Positions 25,962 through 36,466 of a stretch of DNA of 39,744 bases are shown in pieces. Made by a program: the position numbers and the translations under genes. A model generated the notes under the pieces. That model did no database searches and was not told the origin of the DNA. It saw only the letters and a program-made list of their open reading frames with translations. Each line of letters begins with the position of its first letter. The first letter of the stretch is position 1. Location of the stretch: contig NZ_CP071935.1 in assembly GCF_030062585.1 (NCBI RefSeq), forward strand, positions 996,996-1,036,739, written 5' to 3'. This stretch comes from Helicobacter pylori. Its GTDB lineage: Bacteria; Campylobacterota; Campylobacteria; Campylobacterales; Helicobacteraceae.

Positions 25962-26553
25962 TATCAAGGAGTTTTTAGAGCATTTAGGCTATGAAGTGTT
26001 TTGCGCTTTTAATGGGAAAGAAGCTTATGAAAGGCTCTCTGTTGAGCGCTTTAACCTCTTGCTTTTAGACGTACAAGTGCCTGAAATGAATAGCTTGGAA
26101 TTGTTTAAGCGCATCAAAAACGATTTTTTAATCTCTACGCCTGTGATTTTTATCACCGCCTTACAGGATAACGCTACCTTAAAAAACGCTTTTAATTTGG
26201 GGGCGAGCGATTATTTGAAAAAGCCTTTTGATTTAGACGAATTGGAAGCGCGCATTAAAAGGTTTTTCAATGATGATCCCATAGAAATCATGCCTAACAT
26301 TTTTTATCACCAAAATTGCTTGAGTGTCATGGGCAAAAAAGAGATCTTGCCACCCAAAACCGCACAACTTTTAGAATATTTTTTAGAGCATAAAGGGCAA
26401 ATCATTAGCTCTCAAGCGTTAGAAAATAATTTATGGGAGCAGGCGATTGATGATTCCACCTTGCGCACTTACATTAAAGTGTTGCGCAAGCTTTTGGGTA
26501 AAAATTGTATAGAAACGCATAAGGGGGTGGGCTATCGCTTTAACCCACTATGA
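25912..26553 (+). CDS. crdR: OmpR-family response regulator, copper-responsive CrdR
   Basis: CrdR activates copper-resistance genes in H. pylori and also affects nitrosative stress and acid responses. The receiver domain shows acidic pocket residues Asp10-Asp11, phospho-acceptor Asp53 in LLLLDVQVP, and the conserved Lys-Pro (KKPF). The C-terminal winged helix (about 130-213) has [12 protein letters not shown] and [14 protein letters not shown] ending in GVGYRFNPL. The length is 213 residues. Its upstream region was rebuilt by the island insertion, leaving little more than 67 bp of native 5' sequence. The stop codon overlaps the ATG of crdS (ATGA). Identification as CrdR rests on gene order. 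Confidence 0.85.
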   Translation: MQKKIFLLEDDYLLSESIKEFLEHLGYEVFCAFNGKEAYERLSVERFNLLLLDVQVPEMNSLELFKRIKNDFLISTPVIFITALQDNATLKNAFNLGASDYLKKPFDLDELEARIKRFFNDDPIEIMPNIFYHQNCLSVMGKKEILPPKTAQLLEYFLEHKGQIISSQALENNLWEQAIDDSTLRTYIKVLRKLLGKNCIETHKGVGYRFNPL

Positions 26554-27721
26554 AAAAAAATCCCTCAAGCTCTTTTTAGGGACTTATTTAGGCTCTTCGT
26601 TTGTGTTAATGCTAGTGATTAGCGTTTTAGCGTTTAACTATGAAAAAAACGAAAAAATCAAAATGATACGCATGGACATGGACAAAATGGCTTCTAAGAT
26701 CGCTAGTGAAATTATCCAATTGCACATGCAAACGCATGCGGATTATCAAAACGCTTTAAACGCCCTCATTTCACGCTATAAGGACGCTTCCATGGCGCTT
26801 TTTGATAGTAAAAAGCGTGTTTTATACTCTAATATCCCTGAAAGCGCAGATTTGATTAAAAACCATAAAGAGGCGGGTTTTTTTAGTTTTAAGGGGGAAT
26901 ATTACCTATTCACTGACGAAACTTTCTCTCATTTGGGCGTGGCTAAAATGCTTTTTAAAAATTCTAAACCCTTTCATTTTTCTTCTTTGTATCGTAATAT
27001 TGTTTTAGTGTTTGTCGTAGCGTTTTTATGCGTGATAGGGGTTTCTGTGTTTTTAGGGCGTTTGTTTTTAAAGCCCATTAGGAATGAAATCACGCGCATC
27101 GATCATTTTTTAAAAAACACCACGCATGAATTAAACACCCCCATGAGCACTTTAGTCTTGTCTTTAAAAACCTTAGAAGACAACCAACAACACCGCCGCA
27201 TTAAAATCGCGATCCAGCGCATGAGTTTTTTATACCGCTCGCTCTCTTATTTAGTGATGCAAGATATTGAGCACGAATCCTTTGTGCTTTTAGACTTAAA
27301 AGCCTTAATTATTAAAGAAAACACGCTTTTTAGCGAGATGATAGACTACCACAAGCTGGAATTTAAAAGCGATTTAGTGGGAGTTGAATTGAAGGCTAAA
27401 GAGCAGGATTTCCTTTCGCTTTATAGCAATTTGCTCATGAATGCGATCAAATACAGCGTCATGCATGGGTATATCCACATAGAGCTAACGCACGAGTTTT
27501 TGAAAGTGAAAAATTTAGGGTATGAAATCCCTAAAGACAAGATTAAAGAATTAAGCGTTCGTTATGCGCGTTTCAATTCTAGCGTGTTGGGTTATGGTAT
27601 AGGGTTAGATTTGGTGAAAAAAGTGTGCGAAAAGTATAAAATGCGTTTAGAAATTCATAGCGAACCCTCTTTAAAAGGATCGTTTTACGAAAATTCGTTC
27701 TGTATTCATTTTCAAGGATAA
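26550..27721 (+). CDS. crdS: Sensor histidine kinase CrdS with N-terminal frameshift at an A8 tract
   Basis: The ATG at 26550 overlaps the crdR stop, but the A8 run just after it puts translation out of frame, ending at TAG 26577-26579. With nine or six A it would read [18 protein letters not shown] into the kinase. As it stands, the kinase frame can only start at GTG 26603, losing part of the first membrane helix. The rest is intact: a sensor segment, a second helix ([20 protein letters not shown]), phospho-acceptor His in THELNTPM (nt 27125-27127), N box LLMNAIKY and G box GYGIGLDL. CrdS senses copper and phosphorylates CrdR. nnr begins two bases after the stop. Confidence 0.8.
26553..26560 (+). 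repeat. A8 homopolymer at the start of crdS
   Basis: Eight A follow the crdS ATG. From ATG 26550 the kinase frame requires a tract length divisible by three, so A8 is out of frame and A9 is in frame. Confidence 0.85.
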
Positions 27722-27723
27722 AG

Positions 27724-29118
27724 ATGCTTTCAGTGTATGAAAAAGTGAATGCTCTAGACAAAAGGGCACTTGAAGAATGGCTTTTAAGCGAAGACATTTT
27801 AATGGAAAACGCCGCTATGGCTTTAGAAAGGGCGGTTTTGCAAAACGCTTCTTTAGGCGCTAAAGTCATTATCCTTTGTGGGAGCGGGGATAATGGGGGC
27901 GATGGCTATGCGTTAGCCAGGCGTTTAGTGGGGCGTTTTAAAACGCTGGTCTTTGAAATGAAACCAGCCAAAAGCCCCATGTGCCAATTGCAACAAGAAA
28001 GGGCTAAAAAAGTAGGGGTAGTCATCAAAGCATGGGAAGAAAAAAATAAAGATTTAGAATGCGATGTGTTAATAGATTGCGTGGTGGGGAGTAACTTTAA
28101 GGGCGAATTAGAGCCGTTTTTAAACTTTGAAAGCCTTTCTCAAAAAGCGCACTTTAAAATCGCTTGCGATATTCCTAGCGGGATCGATTCTAAAGGCAGG
28201 GTGGATAAGAAGGCGTTTAAGGCGGATTTGACTATCAGCATGGGCGCTATTAAGTCATGCTTATTAAGCGATAGGGCTAAAGACTATATAGGGGAATTGG
28301 AAGTGGGGCATTTAGGGGTTTTTAATCCAATTTATGAGATCCCAACAGACACTTTTTTACTGGAAAAAAGCGATTTGAAACTGCCCTTAAGGGATAAAAA
28401 AAACGCTCACAAAGGCGATTACGGGCATGCGCATGTGCTTTTAGGCAAGCATAGTGGGGCGGGGTTATTGAGCGCAATAAGTGCGTTAAGTTTTGGATCT
28501 GGGGTGGTGAGCGTTCAAGCGTTAGAATGCGAGATAACTTCTAATAACAAGCCTTTAGAATTGGTTTTTTGTGAAAATTTCCCTAACTTATTGAGCGCGT
28601 TCGCTCTTGGCATGGGGTTAGAAAATATTCCAAAGGATTTTAACAAGTGGCTTGAATTAGCCCCATGCGTTTTAGATGCGGGCGTTTTTTATCATAAAGA
28701 AGTGTTACAAGCCTTAGAAAAAGAAGCGGTTTTAACCCCTCACCCTAAAGAGTTTTTATCGTTGTTAAAATTAGTGGGGATCAATATAAGCATGCTAGAA
28801 TTGTTAGACAATAAACTAGAAATCGCAAGGGATTTTTCTCAAAAATACCCCAAGGTGGTTTTGCTTTTAAAGGGGGCTAATACCCTAATCGCTCATCAAG
28901 GGCGAACTTTTATCAACATTTTAGGGAGCGTGGCTTTGGCTAAAGCTGGGAGTGGCGATGTGTTAGCGGGGCTTATTTTAAGCTTGCTTTCTCAAAACTA
29001 CACGCCTTTAGACGCTGCTATTAACGCAAGCCTAGCGCACGCCCTAGCGGGTTTGGAATTTAAGAATAATTACGCTTTAACGCCCTTAGATTTGATAGAA
29101 AAGATCAAACGATTATAA
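27724..29118 (+). CDS. nnr: Bifunctional NAD(P)H-hydrate epimerase / ADP-dependent dehydratase
   Basis: This enzyme repairs hydrated NADH and NADPH. The N-terminal YjeF_N domain (about 1-205) epimerises R- to S-NAD(P)HX and shows [18 protein letters not shown] and [11 protein letters not shown]. The C-terminal kinase-like domain (about 220-464) dehydrates S-NAD(P)HX using ADP, with [26 protein letters not shown] and the anion-hole GSGDVLAG. The 464-residue length matches the fused bacterial form. It starts two bases after crdS and ends 10 bases before dnaB. Confidence 0.92.
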   Translation: MLSVYEKVNALDKRALEEWLLSEDILMENAAMALERAVLQNASLGAKVIILCGSGDNGGDGYALARRLVGRFKTLVFEMKPAKSPMCQLQQERAKKVGVVIKAWEEKNKDLECDVLIDCVVGSNFKGELEPFLNFESLSQKAHFKIACDIPSGIDSKGRVDKKAFKADLTISMGAIKSCLLSDRAKDYIGELEVGHLGVFNPIYEIPTDTFLLEKSDLKLPLRDKKNAHKGDYGHAHVLLGKHSGAGLLSAISALSFGSGVVSVQALECEITSNNKPLELVFCENFPNLLSAFALGMGLENIPKDFNKWLELAPCVLDAGVFYHKEVLQALEKEAVLTPHPKEFLSLLKLVGINISMLELLDNKLEIARDFSQKYPKVVLLLKGANTLIAHQGRTFINILGSVALAKAGSGDVLAGLILSLLSQNYTPLDAAINASLAHALAGLEFKNNYALTPLDLIEKIKRL

Positions 29119-29128
29119 AAGGATAAAA

Positions 29129-30595
29129 ATGGATCATTTAAAACATTTGCAGCAATTGCAAAACATTGAAAGGATCGTGCTTTCAGGAATTGTGTTGGCC
29201 AATCATAAGATTGAAGAGGTCCATAGCGTTTTAGAGCCTAGCGATTTTTACTACCCGCCTAACGGCTTGTTTTTTGAAATCGCTTTAAAACTGCATGAAG
29301 AAGATTGCCCCATTGATGAGAACTTTATCCGCCAAAAAATGCCTAAAGACAAAAAAATCGAAGAAGAAGATCTGGTCGCTATTTTTGCGGCAAGCCCTAT
29401 AGATAATATTGAAGCCTATGTGGAAGAGATTAAAAACGCTTCCATTAAACGAAAACTTTTTGGCTTGGCTAACACCATTAGAGAGCAAGCCCTAGAAAGC
29501 GCGCAAAAATCCAGCGATATTTTAGGTGCTGTGGAGCGAGAAGTCTATGCGTTATTGAATGGCAGCACCATAGAGGGCTTTAGAAGCATTAAAGAAGTGC
29601 TTGAAAGCGCAATGGATCTTATTACAGAAAACCAAAGAAAGGGGAGTTTGGAAGTTACTGGCATACCGACTGGCTTTGTCCAATTGGATAATTATACGAG
29701 CGGTTTTAATAAAGGGAGTTTAGTCATTATAGGGGCAAGGCCGTCTATGGGTAAAACCAGTTTGATGATGAACATGGTCTTAGCTGCGCTCAATGACGAT
29801 AGGGGGGTAGCGGTTTTTAGTTTGGAAATGTCCGCAGAGCAACTCGCTTTAAGGGCGTTATCGGATCTCACTTCTATTAACATGCATGATTTAGAAAGCG
29901 GGAGGCTTGATGATGATCAATGGGAAAATTTAGCCAAATGCTACGATCACCTTTCTTGCAAAAAACTCTTTTTCTACGATAAAAGCTATGTGAGGATAGA
30001 GCAAATCCGCTTGCAACTGCGAAAGCTTAAATCCCAACACAAGGAATTGGGTATCGCTTTTATTGACTATTTGCAGCTCATGTCAGGGAGCAAAGCCACC
30101 AAAGAACGCCATGAGCAAATCGCTGAAATTTCAAGGGAGCTTAAAACCTTAGCCAGAGAGTTAGAAATCCCTATCATAGCGTTAGTGCAACTCAACCGCA
30201 GTCTGGAAAATCGAGACGATAAACGGCCCATTCTTTCGGATATTAAAGACAGCGGAGGGATTGAACAGGACGCTGATATTGTTTTATTTTTATATAGAGG
30301 CTATATCTATCAAATGAGGGCTGAAGACAATAAAATAGACAAACTCAAAAAAGAAGGCAAAATTGAAGAGGCACAAGAGTTGCACCTAAAAGTTAATGAA
30401 GAAAGGCGTATCCACAAGCAAAATGGCAGTATTGAAGAGGCTGAAATCATTGTGGCTAAAAACAGGAATGGGGCTACAGGAACGGTTTATACGCGCTTTA
30501 ACGCTCCTTTCACACGCTATGAAGACATGCCCATAGATTCTCATTTAGAAGAGGGACAAGAAACTAAAGTGGATTATGATATAGTTACAACTTGA
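29129..30595 (+). CDS. dnaB: Replicative DNA helicase DnaB
   Basis: DnaB is the hexameric fork helicase. The N-terminal domain spans about 1-110 and the RecA-like ATPase follows a linker. Walker A is GARPSMGKTSLMMNM, Walker B is IAFIDYLQLMSG, and the arginine-finger region lies near LFLYRGYIY. A lysine-rich insert (about residues 400-440, KIDKLKKEGKIEEAQELHLK) lies between the core motifs, as reported for H. pylori DnaB, which can act without a DnaC loader. The length is 488 residues. Its TGA overlaps the TTG start of comEC. Confidence 0.96.
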   Translation: MDHLKHLQQLQNIERIVLSGIVLANHKIEEVHSVLEPSDFYYPPNGLFFEIALKLHEEDCPIDENFIRQKMPKDKKIEEEDLVAIFAASPIDNIEAYVEEIKNASIKRKLFGLANTIREQALESAQKSSDILGAVEREVYALLNGSTIEGFRSIKEVLESAMDLITENQRKGSLEVTGIPTGFVQLDNYTSGFNKGSLVIIGARPSMGKTSLMMNMVLAALNDDRGVAVFSLEMSAEQLALRALSDLTSINMHDLESGRLDDDQWENLAKCYDHLSCKKLFFYDKSYVRIEQIRLQLRKLKSQHKELGIAFIDYLQLMSGSKATKERHEQIAEISRELKTLARELEIPIIALVQLNRSLENRDDKRPILSDIKDSGGIEQDADIVLFLYRGYIYQMRAEDNKIDKLKKEGKIEEAQELHLKVNEERRIHKQNGSIEEAEIIVAKNRNGATGTVYTRFNAPFTRYEDMPIDSHLEEGQETKVDYDIVTT

Positions 30596-31905
30596 AAGAT
30601 AAAACTTTTCAGGGGGCGTTTGAACTTCTTTCAACCCCTAAAGAATACTTATGGTGTGGGGTGTTTTTAAGCCTTTTGTTGGCGATCAATCTTTATTTAG
30701 AATACTTGAATTACCAAAAGCTTGATTTTTCAAAACCGACAAGCTTAAACGCTCAAATCTTATTGCAATACCCTAAAACGAAAGATCAAAAAACCTATTT
30801 TGTTTTAAAGCTCCAATCAAAGGGCATGATCTTTTACACCACCATTAAAGAGCCTTTAAAAAACCTCCAATACCGCCATGCACAATTTTTTGGCAAAATC
30901 AAACCTTGCTCGTTCTTAGAGTCTCTAAAATCATGCTTTTTTCAAACTTATTCTTTTTCTTTAACACGAAAACACAATTTCAAATCGCATTGGCGCCATT
31001 TCATTGACAGCGTTCATTCCAACGCTTTGGTGGGTAATTTGTATCGAGCGTTATTTATGGGGGATAGCTTGAATAAGGATTTAAGAGACAGGGCTAACGC
31101 GCTAGGGATCAACCACTTACTAGCCATTAGCGGGTTCCATTTGGGGATTTTGAGTGCGAGCGTGTATTTTCTTTTTTCGCTTTTTTATACCCCCTTACAA
31201 AAACGCTATTTCCCTTACAGGAACGCTTTTTATGATATAGGGGTTTTGGTGTGGGTTTTTTTGCTAGGGTATTTATTGCTATTAGATTTTTTACCCTCTT
31301 TTTTCAGGGCGTTTTTAATGGGCTTACTAGGGTTTTTGGCATGCTTTTTTGGGGTAAGGCTTTTGAGTTTTAAACTTTTGGTTTTAGCGTGCTGTATCGC
31401 CATAGCGTTACTCCCTAAATTGCTTTTTAGCGTGGGGTTTTTGCTTTCTGTCTGTGGGGTGTGGTATATCTTTTTGTTTTTAAAACACACTCAAATTTTT
31501 TTTAAAAATTCTTCTTTTTTAATGCGATCGTTTCAAGCCATAAGCTTAAGCGCGCTGGTGTTTTTGAACATGCTCATTGTCGCGCATGCCTTTTTCCCTA
31601 TGTTTTCGCCCTACCAGCTCTTTAGCATTCCTTTAGGCTTGATTTTTATCGTGTTTTTCCCTTTGAGCTTGTTCTTGCATGCGGTGGGTTTAGGGTCTTT
31701 ATTGGATAATATTCTAAGCATGCCTTTAACCATCCCCACGATTTCGGTTTCTTCACCTTTATGGCTTTTGGGGGTGCATTTGTTTTTAACGATTTTAAGC
31801 GCGCGTTTTTTTAAGGTTTATTTAAGCATGAATGTTTTAAGCACAGGCTTTTTCTTGTATTGTTGCTATCAATATATTATAATGCCTAGCTCAATTGTGG
31901 GTTAG
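30592..31905 (+). CDS. comEC: ComEC/Rec2-type DNA uptake channel
   Basis: ComEC carries single-stranded DNA across the inner membrane during natural transformation. The 437-residue protein has an N-terminal OB-like part, the competence-domain signature HLLAISGFHLGI (nt about 31107-31142), and many hydrophobic helices thereafter. It lacks the long C-terminal metallo-beta-lactamase domain of Bacillus ComEC, as is usual for H. pylori ComE3/ComEC. Translation starts at TTG 30592 inside the dnaB stop (TTGA), implying coupling. Confidence 0.9.
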   Translation: MKDKTFQGAFELLSTPKEYLWCGVFLSLLLAINLYLEYLNYQKLDFSKPTSLNAQILLQYPKTKDQKTYFVLKLQSKGMIFYTTIKEPLKNLQYRHAQFFGKIKPCSFLESLKSCFFQTYSFSLTRKHNFKSHWRHFIDSVHSNALVGNLYRALFMGDSLNKDLRDRANALGINHLLAISGFHLGILSASVYFLFSLFYTPLQKRYFPYRNAFYDIGVLVWVFLLGYLLLLDFLPSFFRAFLMGLLGFLACFFGVRLLSFKLLVLACCIAIALLPKLLFSVGFLLSVCGVWYIFLFLKHTQIFFKNSSFLMRSFQAISLSALVFLNMLIVAHAFFPMFSPYQLFSIPLGLIFIVFFPLSLFLHAVGLGSLLDNILSMPLTIPTISVSSPLWLLGVHLFLTILSARFFKVYLSMNVLSTGFFLYCCYQYIIMPSSIVG

Positions 31906-31933
31906 AAAAGTCATTTTATTAGGGATCAAATAA

Positions 31934-32818
31934 TTGCTTAAAAAAATCACGCACCAAATCAAAGCTTTAAGCGAGTTGGTCGCTTTGGAGCATACGATAT
32001 TTTCTAGCATGTTTTTACTCATGGCTATGGTCATAAGCTCCTATCAAAAAAATCAAACGCTCTTTTTTGGGTTAGAAACCTTAATCCTTTGTTTTTTAGC
32101 CTTATTAGGGGCAAGAAACTTCGCTATGGGATTTAACCGCTTGGTGGATAGAGACATTGATAAGGATAACCCAAGGACGAAAAACCGCCCGAGCGTGGAT
32201 GGTAGGATCAGCGTTAAAGGCATGGTCATTTTTAGCGCTTTAAACGCGCTTTTATTCGTGGGAGTGAGCTATTTCATTAACCCTTTAGCTTTCAAGCTCT
32301 CACTACCTTTTTTAATCGTTTTGGGGGGGTATTCGTATTTCAAGCGCTTTTCTTCTTTGGCGCATTTTGTCGTGGGTTTGGCTTTAGGTTTAGCCCCCAT
32401 TGCAGGAAGCGTGGCGGTTTTAGGGGATATTCCTTTATGGAATGTCTTTTTGGCTTTAGGGGTGATGTTATGGGTGGCTGGGTTTGATTTGCTCTATTCT
32501 TTACAGGATATGGAGTTTGATAAAGAAAGGGGTTTGTTTTCCATTCCTAGCCGATTAGGGGAAAAATGGTGCTTGAATCTCTCAAGGCTCTCACACCTTG
32601 TAGCGCTGATCTGCTGGCTTTTTTTTGTGAAATGCTATCATGGGGGGATTTTTGCGTATTTAGGATTAGGGGTTTCAGCCTTGATTTTACTCTATGAGCA
32701 GATCTTAGTGGCCAGAGATTATAAAAACATTCCTAAAGCCTTTTTTGTGAGTAATGGCTATTTGGGGGTGGTGTTTTTTATTTTTATTGTCCTTGATGTG
32801 GGGTTTAAGCATGCATGA
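31934..32818 (+). CDS. mqnP: UbiA-family prenyltransferase, probably of menaquinone synthesis
   Basis: This 294-residue multi-spanning protein has both Asp-rich prenyl diphosphate motifs: NRLVDRDIDKDNPRTKNR early and DLLYSLQDMEFDKERG later. UbiA enzymes attach a prenyl tail to an aromatic ring. H. pylori makes menaquinone by the futalosine route and lacks ubiquinone, so the likely substrate is the futalosine-pathway naphthoate (MqnP role) rather than 4-hydroxybenzoate. That assignment is inference from physiology. The start is TTG 31934, with AGGGA eleven bases upstream. The stop overlaps the following gene by eight bases. Confidence 0.85.
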   Translation: MLKKITHQIKALSELVALEHTIFSSMFLLMAMVISSYQKNQTLFFGLETLILCFLALLGARNFAMGFNRLVDRDIDKDNPRTKNRPSVDGRISVKGMVIFSALNALLFVGVSYFINPLAFKLSLPFLIVLGGYSYFKRFSSLAHFVVGLALGLAPIAGSVAVLGDIPLWNVFLALGVMLWVAGFDLLYSLQDMEFDKERGLFSIPSRLGEKWCLNLSRLSHLVALICWLFFVKCYHGGIFAYLGLGVSALILLYEQILVARDYKNIPKAFFVSNGYLGVVFFIFIVLDVGFKHA

Positions 32819-33305
32819 GTTGGTTTTAAGATCCCAAGCTTTAGGGTTTGAAACGCGCTTAGTCCAATGCGATTTATCATTCTCTTATGAAAGGTTTATC
32901 TCTAAAAGTAAACGCTCTTTAGCGGTATTAGAAGAATTTGATTGGTTAAATTCTGGCTTTGATTTTTCACGCTTGAATGTTGAAAATGACACTCTGGAAT
33001 TACTCAAAGCGCTGTATTTTAAATTAGAAAAATTAGAGAGCCTGCTTTTAAAAGAAAATCTGCTTGAATTGGAGCAAAATAACCGCATCACTGCTTTAGG
33101 GCATGGGCTAGTTTGCCTAAAAAAACAAAGCCTGATAGCGCCTCAAACTTACTATGGGCGCTGCGTGTTAGAAGGGAAAATTCTAGCCTTTTTTGGCGTG
33201 GCAAGGGATAAAGATTTTTTAGAAATCACTCGCATGCACGCCTTAGACATTAAGCGTTATGATTCTTTCATTGTTGATAGCGAAAGAAAAGGCTTAAAAT
33301 TATGA
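32811..33305 (+). CDS. Hypothetical protein, epsilonproteobacterial
   Basis: I do not recognise a domain. The 164-residue soluble protein starts MHELVLRSQALGF at ATG 32811, overlapping the end of the prenyltransferase gene. An open frame extends 19 codons further upstream, but only by reading the prenyltransferase C-terminus out of frame. The middle is leucine/glutamate-rich and probably helical (YFKLEKLESLLLKENLLELE). The C-terminal half, with YGRCVLEGKILAFFGVARD, is more globular. The position in a tight operon between mqnP and a coiled-coil membrane gene suggests it is genuinely expressed. Confidence 0.75.
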   Translation: MHELVLRSQALGFETRLVQCDLSFSYERFISKSKRSLAVLEEFDWLNSGFDFSRLNVENDTLELLKALYFKLEKLESLLLKENLLELEQNNRITALGHGLVCLKKQSLIAPQTYYGRCVLEGKILAFFGVARDKDFLEITRMHALDIKRYDSFIVDSERKGLKL

Positions 33306-33317
33306 ACGGGAGCAATC

Positions 33318-33824
33318 ATGTTATCTTCTAATGATTTGTTTATGGTCGTTTTAGGAGCGATTTTATTGGTGTTGGTGTGCTTGGTGGGGTATTTGTATCT
33401 TAAAGAAAAAGAGTTTTACCATAAAATGAGGCGTTTAGAAAAAACCTTAGATGAATCCTATCAAGAAAATTATATCTATTCTAAGCGTTTGAAAGAATTA
33501 GAGGGGCGTTTAGAGGGCCTTTCTTTAGAAAAAAGCGTTAAAGAGGATAGCTCATTAAAAACGACCCTTTCACACCTTTATAACCAGTTGCAAGAAATCC
33601 AAAAATCCATGGACAAAGAACGCGATTATTTAGAAGAAAAAATCATTACTTTAGAAAACAAATTCAAAGACATGGGGCATTATGCCGCTAGCGATGAGAT
33701 CAACGAAAAACAGGTTTTAAAAATGTATCAAGAGGGTTATAGCGTGGATTCTATTTCTAAAGAGTTTAAAGTGAGTAAGGGCGAGGTGGAATTTATACTG
33801 AACATGGCAGGGTTAAAATGGTAG
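33318..33824 (+). CDS. Membrane-anchored coiled-coil protein with HTH-like C-terminus
   Basis: The 168-residue protein has a single N-terminal hydrophobic helix (about 8-27, [19 protein letters not shown]), a long coiled coil (about 30-120, rich in Lys, Glu and Leu), and a short C-terminal module (about 133-168). The module reads [19 protein letters not shown], which resembles a resolvase-type helix-turn-helix. This layout resembles DUF-type proteins of Helicobacter and Campylobacter. DNA binding by a membrane-tethered HTH is possible but unproven. The start ATG follows a GGGAG at 33308-33312. The stop overlaps psd. Confidence 0.75.
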   Translation: MLSSNDLFMVVLGAILLVLVCLVGYLYLKEKEFYHKMRRLEKTLDESYQENYIYSKRLKELEGRLEGLSLEKSVKEDSSLKTTLSHLYNQLQEIQKSMDKERDYLEEKIITLENKFKDMGHYAASDEINEKQVLKMYQEGYSVDSISKEFKVSKGEVEFILNMAGLKW

Positions 33825-34610
33825 CTTTAAGCAACGCTCTTTCAAGGGTTTTTGGCTCTGTGGCTGGCTATAAATTCCCTTCTTTTATCCAAAAAGGTAT
33901 CAACGCTCTTTATGTTAAGATCTTTAAAATTGATTTGAGCGAGTTTGAGCCTTTGGAAAACTACAAGAGTTTGAACGCTCTTTTCACGCGCTCCTTAAAA
34001 AAAGAACGACCCTTTGACAAATCCCCTAATATTTGCATTGCACCTTGCGATGCTTTGATCACGGAATGCGCTTTTTTAGATAACGATACCGCTTTACAAA
34101 TTAAAGGCATGCCCTATAAAGCGCATGAATTAGTGGGCGAAATCAACCCCTTAAGGCTTTCTTTTTTCTATGTGAATTTTTACCTTTCGCCCAAAGATTA
34201 CCACCACTACCACGCTCCTTGCGATTTAGAAATTTTAGAGGCTCGTTATTTTGCGGGGAAATTACTACCAGTCAATAAACCCTCGCTTTACAAAAACAAA
34301 AATCTGTTTGTGGGCAATGAAAGGGTGGTGTTTGTTGCAAAAGACATTCAAGGCAATCAATTGTATTTTGTAGCGGTGGGAGCGTTAAATGTGGGTAAAA
34401 TGCGTTTTAATTTTGATAAGAATATCCAAACTAACGCTAAAGTCCGTTTCACGCAAACCTACTCTTATAACCCTCCGATTAAGGTTAAAAAAGGGGATAA
34501 TTTAGGGAATTTTGAAATGGGCTCTACTATTGTTTTATTCATTCAAAACACCGCTTTTAAAGATTTGAGAGAAAAAAGCGTGAAGTTTGGGGAAAGTATA
34601 GGGGAATTTC

Positions 34611-34621
<11 letters not shown>
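33818..34621 (+). CDS. psd: Phosphatidylserine decarboxylase proenzyme
   Basis: Psd decarboxylates phosphatidylserine to phosphatidylethanolamine at the inner membrane. The 267-residue proenzyme self-cleaves between Gly and Ser in the motif GST, seen here in [11 protein letters not shown] near residue 244, to form the alpha chain with a pyruvoyl group. The usual LGST appears as MGST. The catalytic region [15 protein letters not shown] carries the conserved Asp and His residues. It overlaps the preceding gene by seven bases and nadA by eleven. Confidence 0.94.
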
Positions 34622-36442
<1,821 letters not shown>

Positions 36443-36466
36443 AGACTTCAAAAAGGGGTTATTAGC

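Noticed and set aside
32754-32810. Upstream start for the hypothetical gene at 32811
   Set aside because: The extra 19 codons re-read the 3' end of the prenyltransferase gene. ATG 32811 in the overlap gives a normal compact start.
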